The position numbers were made by a program, and so were the translations under genes. Source: Leuctra nigra (lineage: Eukaryota > Arthropoda > Insecta > Plecoptera > Leuctridae). Taken from it: a stretch of 64,000 bases of DNA. Location of the stretch: NCBI GenBank assembly GCA_934045905.1, contig OW203762.1, positions 55,887,411 to 55,951,410 of the forward strand. Direction: 5' to 3'. This document shows positions 26,101 to 35,100 of the stretch, piece by piece; the stretch's first letter is position 1; each line of letters begins with the position of its first letter. The notes below the pieces were generated by a model that was given only the letters and a program-made list of their open reading frames with translations, was not told the DNA's origin and did not search any database.

Positions 26101-29100
26101 CAGACAGCAGAGATGAAGTTTTTGAGGAGCGTGAATGGGGTGACAAGAATGGATAGGGTTCGAAGTATGAAGATAAGAAGAGAGCTGAGGGTTGAAAGAT
26201 TGGGGTTCAAGCTGGGCAGAGAGAGGCTTCGGTGGTTTGGCCACATGAAGAGGATGGGAACCGACAGAGTGCCAAGGCGGGTGTTTGAAGCGGCTACAGT
26301 GGGAACACGGAGAGTGGGGCGACCAAGAGACAGGTGGATTGGACTGATCAAGGATGATGTGCTGGAGAGAGGAGGAAGTTGGAGTGAGTTGGAGGCTGAG
26401 AGACAGTGGGAGGACAGAACAATGTGGAGGCAGTTTGTGGAACAATTGGAAGTGGAGGAAGAAAAAGAAGATGAGGAGGAGACGCCAGGCGTGGCCAGCC
26501 GGTCTCCAGTAGTCCTGCGGCCCTAGTGTTGGTGGGAACACCCACCCCCTGACCCATTGAATTGGAACCAGCGGAAAGATGATTATTATTATAAACATTA
26601 ACTGTTAGGTAAATAAACATAAGTTCACAATATTTATATTAGAATATAATAATGATTTGAATCATACTCTATTCTCCACAAGTATGTAGCTTACTAGAGC
26701 TTGAATTTATAATGATGGCAAGACATTAATGGTAAATTAAATTTATTAATTTACCAGTAAAAAAAATAATAAATGATGTTTTTTTAAATCCTTTTGAATG
26801 TATGAATGGATATATATACATAAATAGATATCGCGACCCTACTTCCAACTATTGTCGGGTCAGTGGTTGGGAATGATCCCACCAATGTACTAGGGAACTT
26901 GTGTTCTCAGAGTTGACTTGCCGAGATATCAAAATTAAAGTAATAACTATAAGTAAACTTCAGTGTGACAACATTAGCAGTTAGGCATATTTTACGCTGA
27001 TTTATGGTTGTCCTCAATCAATCTGAATGATAATTCCTTCTACGTTTACTTCCATAGTCAGAATCTTTGTTCAGGTTTGCTTGTTTAGCAGACACAGCAT
27101 AGCAATTGTAACTTCATCCAATTTTTGTTTCATTTTCTCTTAGATTTCTCTGCGCAACAGCTGCTACTCCGAGCAAGTGGCCAATGAGATAACATCTGCC
27201 ATCGGTACGCTAGCGCAGTACGGAGTGTTGGGCATCAACACGGCCAGCCACCATCACGCCGCTGCCAACTACTTGGGCGTGAGTCCCATGGACGCTTCCC
27301 CCACGCAGCAGCAGGCCGGCAGCGGCACGGCATTCGGGCCCATCGGGACCGTGGCGGGCCCTGGCAGTTCCTCTCCTAGACAAACACTAGATAGGTGACG
27401 CACACTTCTTTACTTGTTTCAATTAAATCTTTATTGACAGCATAGGCTTGATAGGACCAACTTTCGATTAAGTTAACTGTCGATGTTTGGTGAAAGTTAT
27501 TGAATCCTATTGGCTGTGGAATTTGCGCCAACTAGTCATTCAACTAGTCACTAGTCGTTGGATTTTACAAGCCACTAACTGTCGATAGTAAGGTAGCTAA
27601 CCCAAAGGTTGTCCTACCTGGACTTAGGAAATAGGTACATAGAATATAGAGAATGCCGGTGGCTAGTAACCAGGTTGAGCTTTGATAACTCTCACATTAT
27701 CAAGTAAGATGTTCAAATTTTCATAACTGTTGGTAACATCCATAGTTTACCTGTAAGGTTGATTTTAATGGCATTTTGTGATATCTCTTCAAAAATTAAC
27801 TATGAAACGTATTTGATTGTGAAGAATATTTATTAATTATTATTTATTTTTGAGCGAGCGACTACTATTGGCTCTTTTGGCACGGACCTCTGTTTTTGTG
27901 TGTGTTTTTTTCTGTTACTGTCGGTATACAGGCCACAGTTTTTCTTTGATTGAGCTGAAATTTTGCACACATGTTCGGACCTTCTCTGGGCATTGCAGAT
28001 CCTAATTTTTTTGAAATCCGTTTATTGTTTAAAAATTTAAATTTAAATAAATATCTCCTGATAGGTTGAAAAATGAAAATGGTCTAAGGTCTTCGATAAA
28101 TCCGATCAAACTCATATTTTGCATGGTCATTACGACCAACATTGTCTCTTATTTTACAAATTTTCAGCCCAATCAGTCAAGAAAAAATGCACTTATTGAT
28201 ATTTTTAATATCTGTCAGAAATGAAGTATCAATATGAATGTTTTCCACTGCTACTGAATCTTATTTGCTTTAAGTAGGTACCAGAGAGTGTCTAGATAGT
28301 GGATGCTATTTTCAAGTTTCAATGAAAAAAATATCCTTTTATTTAAAATAAACAATACGTTATTATTAGTTCTAAGTATTTATTTTGAGCGACGTTTCAA
28401 GTGAACTGTGTCGCCCCTCATCAGGCTATCTAATAAGTATCATCATTATCTAATAATAATGTGTTCTGAAACATTACGAAGCTATATCCTTTTATGTTGA
28501 TAGAGTTGATCATATTTCAATTTAATATAGATGAATATGTTTTCTGTGCGTTGTGTACGGAACTGGCTTTCCCACCTGTTTCAGACTCCCCCAGATCGGG
28601 CCCGTTAGGTCGATCCCTCTCTTGTCCTCCACTTATCATCAACAAAGTTAGAAGTAAAAATTAATGTGCGCAATATAACCTCGTCGTTGACGCGCCGTTA
28701 AACCTTAATAATCTAATCGTAATTCCGTTTCTAAATTTGCACGTGCCGGTGTTGCACTGAGCATTTTCCAGTTAAAAGTCAAAAGTATCACCTAAAATTG
28801 ATCTATGGGGTTGTAAAAAGTTAGAATTGGATTTTACTAAATTTTGATGAATTTGTCACTAGGTACAATCTGTCAGGTACTAAGGAAGGGTGTCCCGAGT
28901 TCGGGACGTCGTTTTTCTTCCCAAACTAGTCCCGAAATTTGAATTTTGTCAATTCTCTGCACTTGGTCAGTGCATGTGAGGTTTAAACACATTTGCGATA
29001 GACTTGAATGGAGGATACAGTAAAACCTCCTTAAATCGAACAACCATTAGCCGAAATCCATCATAAATCGAAGTAAACTCAAGTCCCGTCCACAGTATAA

Positions 29101-32100
29101 TCTGTTACATGTTAAAATAAATTATAAACCGAAATTTGCGTAAGTCGTAATTCGAAGTAATATTTGGCCCCAAGTTGAAATATAACATGTGATTTCAGTT
29201 TATAAATCGAAGTATTTATTTTGTATAATACTATTTTCGGAGAATACAGGATTATTTCTATCAAAAATGTCCTCTATTTTTGGAGCAGAGTGTCCGCCTG
29301 ACTTCCCTCCCTTTCCCGCGGCACCCCAGCTGGCACTACCTGCTCTATCTCAAAGACAAGTGGGTCTCTCAACAAAAAAACAGACACGGGTGGAGGGTTG
29401 AATCCCTGTTTCTAAGAGTTAGAGCAAAAAGTCACTCTGAAAAGGGCTGTAAATAGTCAACAACTGACTGCCGGCATAAACATTGGTCATTGAATTATTA
29501 TTCTGCGTAATATTTCATCTTATGTTTACTTTTAATATGGATGTCCACATAAAATAAATATTCTGTCGACTGAAAAACAAACTGAAATCAGTGACTTTTT
29601 CAAGAAATCTTCCACCTATTTAATTTTTTTCTCAATCTTTTGATGATTCATAAATGACAGCGAACAATTATCTTTCCGTTTCTGTTCCATTATTTATTTT
29701 TTCAATAACACCACACCTATAGGTAGTTGAATAAATAATAATTGTGAAATCGATTTATTGTCAAAAATTAAGTGTGTGATTAATTTGTTTAGTATCCAGT
29801 CTGCAGATAATAATAATAATAATAATGTAATTTATTGAGCACATAAAATAGGTACATAATTGGTCTGTATTCAACAATCGAGTCGTTGATCTTCCATACA
29901 TCCATCTCTTCTCTTCAGCTGCTTCACATCTTCACCATTTACCTACTTCTTCTTAATTCATAATAGTCATTAAAATTGTGCTTCAATATCAGTGGTAATA
30001 TTGGAAGAACATCCAAGCATTTGCTTTTTAGCTGAGGGAAAACCACTGAAAAAACATTCTCAGCAGGATGTAATCTTGATTCTCGTCTTCCAATATCATT
30101 ACTTTACGAATTCTCTTTCTTGAATGATAGCGAGTTTATCCTTAACGAGCGTCTTGAAAGCTTTTAAACTTAGGGTCTGCTCTTCTGTTGTTGTTGTGTT
30201 GTATGCTACTGAGGCTGAATAGGAAAAACAGTTCTTGAATTTTTTACTTCGATGAGTTCCAAAGTCTAGCTTATCTTTGGACCGCGTGTCTCGTAGGTGA
30301 ATATCACGACGCTTTCTCAACTTATCATTTAAATACTTTGGCTCTCCCGTTCTCAATATCTTGTGCGTTGCGCATGTTAAATGTAGGCTTCTTCTCGCTT
30401 CCATCTTTAGCCAATGAAGTTTTTGAATGTAGGGACTTATATGGTGTCTTCTCTTAATATTGAATACAAACCTAGCACAAGAATTCTGGACTTTTTGAAT
30501 ACGACCTACATCTTTCTTCGAAATACACGGTCCGTAAACGATGTCACAGTAATTCAAATTAGATATTATAAGTGCCTCAACAAGCTTGCTTTTTGTTGAT
30601 CTTGTCAGAATTTGTTTAAATCTTTGCATTGTTCGTAGTTTGCCGTAAGCTTTGCTATTTGCTTTCTGAATATGATCTGAGTAAGTCATTTGGCTGTCCA
30701 TTATCAAACCTAAATTCCTTGCATTTTCTGAAGTGGGAATAATAGAACCATTTATATGTAGTTTAAATTCACTATTAAGTATTTTGATCCGTTGACATTT
30801 GTTCCCTATAATCATTGATATGGTCTTCGAAGTGTTTAAAGAGAGTCCTTGACTTTCACTCCATGCAGCAATAGACTGAAGATCTTCGTTTATTTTCTCT
30901 TGTGCTGCAGCTAGATCTTGAGGGCGAAAGGTATATAGAAGCTGGGTATCATCTGCAAATTTGTGTATTTTGCAGTGTTTCACACTCTCATCGATATCAG
31001 TTGTGTAAACTATGAACAGTAGTGGAGCGATACTTGAACCCTGTGGTACTCCTGTTCTATTTTCCCTTGGCATTGATACGTTATTAGCTGATAATTTTAC
31101 CCGTTGTTGACGTCCGGTGAGGTAACTTGCAAACCATTTAATTGTCATCTCTCCCACTCCAAGATATGTGAGTTTAGCCAGTAGGAGTTCATGATTGATA
31201 GAGTCAAAGGCTTTTGTAAAATCTAATAATATAAGACTTGTAACCATTTTCTTCTCCATTCCCTTGATCGCTTCATCAGTTACATCTAGAAGTATTGATG
31301 TTGTCCCACGATTTTTCCTGAATCCTGACTGACTATTAGATAATAATTGCAGTTCTTCTAGGTATGCAGTCAGTTGCTTCACAACAATTCTTTCTAGTAT
31401 TTTGGACATTGTAGTGAGAATACTAATGGGTCTAAGGTCTTTGAAATGTTTTGGATGTGAGCATTTTGGCAAGGGTGTTATTACTCCTTCTTTCCATAGA
31501 TCAGGAAATATTCCAGAAACAAGAGAATGATTTACAATACTGTGTATAGCATTTAAACAGTTTGGCATGCATAGAAGTAATGTATTGATATTTATATTAT
31601 CAATGCCTGTTGCTTTGGTCTTAATTTTTCTCAATTGATCAACGATTTCTTCTGTACTAACTGCTCTGAGCTCAAAGGCATTTTTTGACGTAATAGTGTG
31701 AGTGTTATTTTTGTATTGATCAATTATACTTGAAGCAATTAAAGAATGTGGTATTGAATCAACATAATAGTCATTTATCAAATCCGGCTTAGCTAGTTCT
31801 TCAGGAATTAGTTGTCTTGGCTTTTTCGAGCTGTGAATATCCCACTCTTGAAGTTTCTTCCATAAGAATGCAGAATTACCTAAATTTGCTTGTATTTCTT
31901 TCCTCATGAATGATCTTTTCTCTCTCTTCACTGCTATTGTTATGTAATTTCTAACATGACAATAATATTGCCAATTAGCTGCAGATGGCCTTCTTTTGAA
32001 CTTCAAAAGTGCTTTTGACTTGAGCTTGCACATATTCTGAATGTTATCATTATACCATGGACATTTCGGTTTATTGGTTGTAAATTCCTTGATTGGTGCT

Positions 32101-35100
32101 AGCTTATTCTCAGTATATTGTAAATTTTCATTAAGTATTTTTAGCTTTACATTAATATCATCTTCACCTTCTGCAATATTCCAATCAATACTGTTTAAAA
32201 CTTTTTTCAATTCCAGGGGATTAATTTTCTTGTAGTTTCTATAAGTAATCTTCCGAATCTCCCTTTTTGGTTTCCGGTAAACTAATGTACAAGATATTAG
32301 ACAGTGATCAGTAACTGGCTTTCCACGTGAATCTAGGATCTTGGATATGTCTAATACTTTGGTGCTGACTACTGAGTCCTCATCCTGAACGTAGATATGA
32401 TCAATAAGAGTGGAGGTCTGGACTCGACTAACAATACTTCCATCCTGTTGCTGAACATCTTCTTCTGTTATTCTTGTGGGGGCTTTAATGATTTGATTTA
32501 ATTTAAACTTTTTCATGAATTTAATGAGATACTTGCTATTTGGTTCTGCAGATTTCAAGAGATCAATGTTCATATCCCCAATTAGAATTATATTATCAAC
32601 AAGTCCTTGAAGTGTCGAAAGTTGTTTCTCCAGAATGCTGATATTAATATATTAATTGCGTAAATAATAAGAGTCCTTTAAACCATTGGAGGCATTGACC
32701 CTTCACTAAACAGCTGTCTTCAAGTGGTCTCTAGACCCTTGCGCAGTGGGAGGGGGTAGGTTTATGAGGCTTATCTTTACTACACGTCTGGAAAACATCA
32801 TTCTATGAAAATACTTATAAATCGAAAAATCATGAGTCGAAGTGCTTTTTTTTGGGTCCCTTCAATTTCGACTTAACGAGGTTTTACTGTATTGTTGTTT
32901 CAGGTTCGAGCCATCGCAAGCAGGCTACGGAGTGTTCAAACAGCATCCGACCAGTCCTACGCTTAGTTCACCTAACCTCTCTTTGAATAATAACTCGTTC
33001 GGTCTGGGCACGGGACAACAGAACCTCTGCACCAGTCCCAGCCAGATCGCCGGCGAGGAGCAGAAGAAGTCCGACCTTGAGATAGGTAAATCTAACACGT
33101 GATCTATTCCGTGAGAGAGGTTGGACTTGTTGCCAAACTTAAGAATCGGATGTTCACCGAGGTAAATTCTTTTGATAGCATTTCCTAAAAAGCGTCATTT
33201 CATAACTTCAATTTTTGGGGACCAATTCGACCTAAAGTTAAAATATTCCGATTTATTCAACTTTGTTCAGTTATCGGATTTTTTGTTACGTATTAACTTG
33301 TCTTAGATCTAAGGTCAACACAATAAATAGCTAGGGTCAGCGTCCCAGTTCTCGTCCAAGTCCCTATTCTCGACCACCATGAATACTCCATTAACCAATA
33401 ACCATACTCGATCACTTTAACATTGAATTTCTCAAGTGGACGAGATTAGGGGCAGTGGCTTTTTGCATTTAAACTGTAAAATAGCTTTTCTGAGCTCACC
33501 CTGCTATGCAATGACCTATCATAAATGAATCTTCAAGGTCTAATTTATCATATGGAATGCAGCAAAGTAGTGACATTTCACAAGCAGTTGTTTAAAAAAA
33601 TAAGATTCTGCTGAATTGTGCAAAAGGGGGACAAGAACTGGGACACTGACCCTACTCAAACTATAGTTCACAAATTTATAATATTTGAATGATTCAAAAG
33701 AACAATATTTATGAAATACAATCATGGGAAAGGCCTCTGGGTAAGCAAGCCCACTCTTGAGCATGAGCATAGATTTAAGGCCGATGCACAATTGACGCAG
33801 ACGGACGACGGATACGATGTTTAGGTATGACATATTCACTCTATCTGTTCACATTCAAACGCGGACGGACGACGACTTTAACATTGTATCCATCTCCGTC
33901 GTCCGTCAGCGTCAATTGTGCATCGGCCTTTAGAGTCGACAATACTCGCAGAATATTTTGATTCCGATGTAAAAAAAATCCTAGAAATGCATGAAAATGC
34001 ATTAGCTCTGGGTTATACGTGACATTTAATCGTGTGTTGCATGTAGGGTTGCCAACTTTACAAGAATTGAATTCCGGACAATGTAGTTCTAAATTTCTCT
34101 GGGAATAAAATATTCTCACAATACGGTATTATGGGGAAACACGGATGCGTACGAAAAGACGATCTCGCAGGAAATCAATGGGGGGTCTGGGGGGAGGGTC
34201 CCCCATCACCAAGCGGGTCCGGGCCGCACAGGCCCGGGAAAATTTTGAATTGCGAAAGTGTATTTGGGTCAATTTCATGCGTTCTGGACTGCAATATTCG
34301 GCGATTTTGATATTTGGGAACTTTGAAAATTTATTTACAATTATAGCAAAAAGACTGGAATTTAACTTTATAAAAATTAGATTGATCTCATTATTTCCTT
34401 GAGTTGAAATTGATAAATATGCAGTAAAAATTGAAACTAATGGGCAAAAGTGAACTAAAGTTGGTGTCTGTCTACCAACCCTACCTACAAAACTAACTTT
34501 GCAAAAGTTATGATGTAGGTATCATTGATTATTGAATTATAACGTTAGTTTCATGTAACAATGGAACAATTCCGGACATTATGCTGTCCGGAATGAGGTA
34601 ATTCCGACATCCGGACAATGTTGTCCAATTCCGGAGAGTCCGGAGAAATTCCGGACAGTTGGCAACCCTAGTTGCATGTTGCATATACTGCTGTGAAGTA
34701 AGTTATTTAATTCAAATATTGAAAACCACAAAAAACCATAAAAAGGCGGCCCCTACTTTTTTCTTATCGGCTTGACCGATTGTTTTCAAAATTTAACAGC
34801 ATAGAGATAAAGAGTAAATCTGTGTCTCGAGTGATCCAAAAAAATAATAAAAAATAATTTTTCTTATAGCAATTAAACGTTTTGGGATATTTCGTCATAT
34901 TTTTGTAAATTTATTTATTATTTTGTCTACAGTTTCGATTTTTCTAATAAAATCTTCCTCAGGACAAAACTTTACAAATTTACATAAAAAAAACAATTGC
35001 ACTTTAATTACACTTTTACACTTTTTAGACTTTACACTTTTAGAAAAATCGAAACTGTAGACAAAATAATAAATAATTTTACAAAAACATGACGAAATAT

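Noticed and set aside
23626..26526. The 966-codon frame as a host gene
   Set aside because: Endonuclease and reverse transcriptase motifs and a second, truncated copy at 55-56.5 kb show a LINE.
30099..32573. Minus-strand 824-codon frame as a host gene
   Set aside because: Reverse transcriptase with FADD and an (ATT)n tail, inserted in a DNA transposon.
33332..33654. 8-bp target duplication for this TIR element
   Set aside because: The flanking 8-mers do not match, so I do not claim hAT membership for it with confidence.
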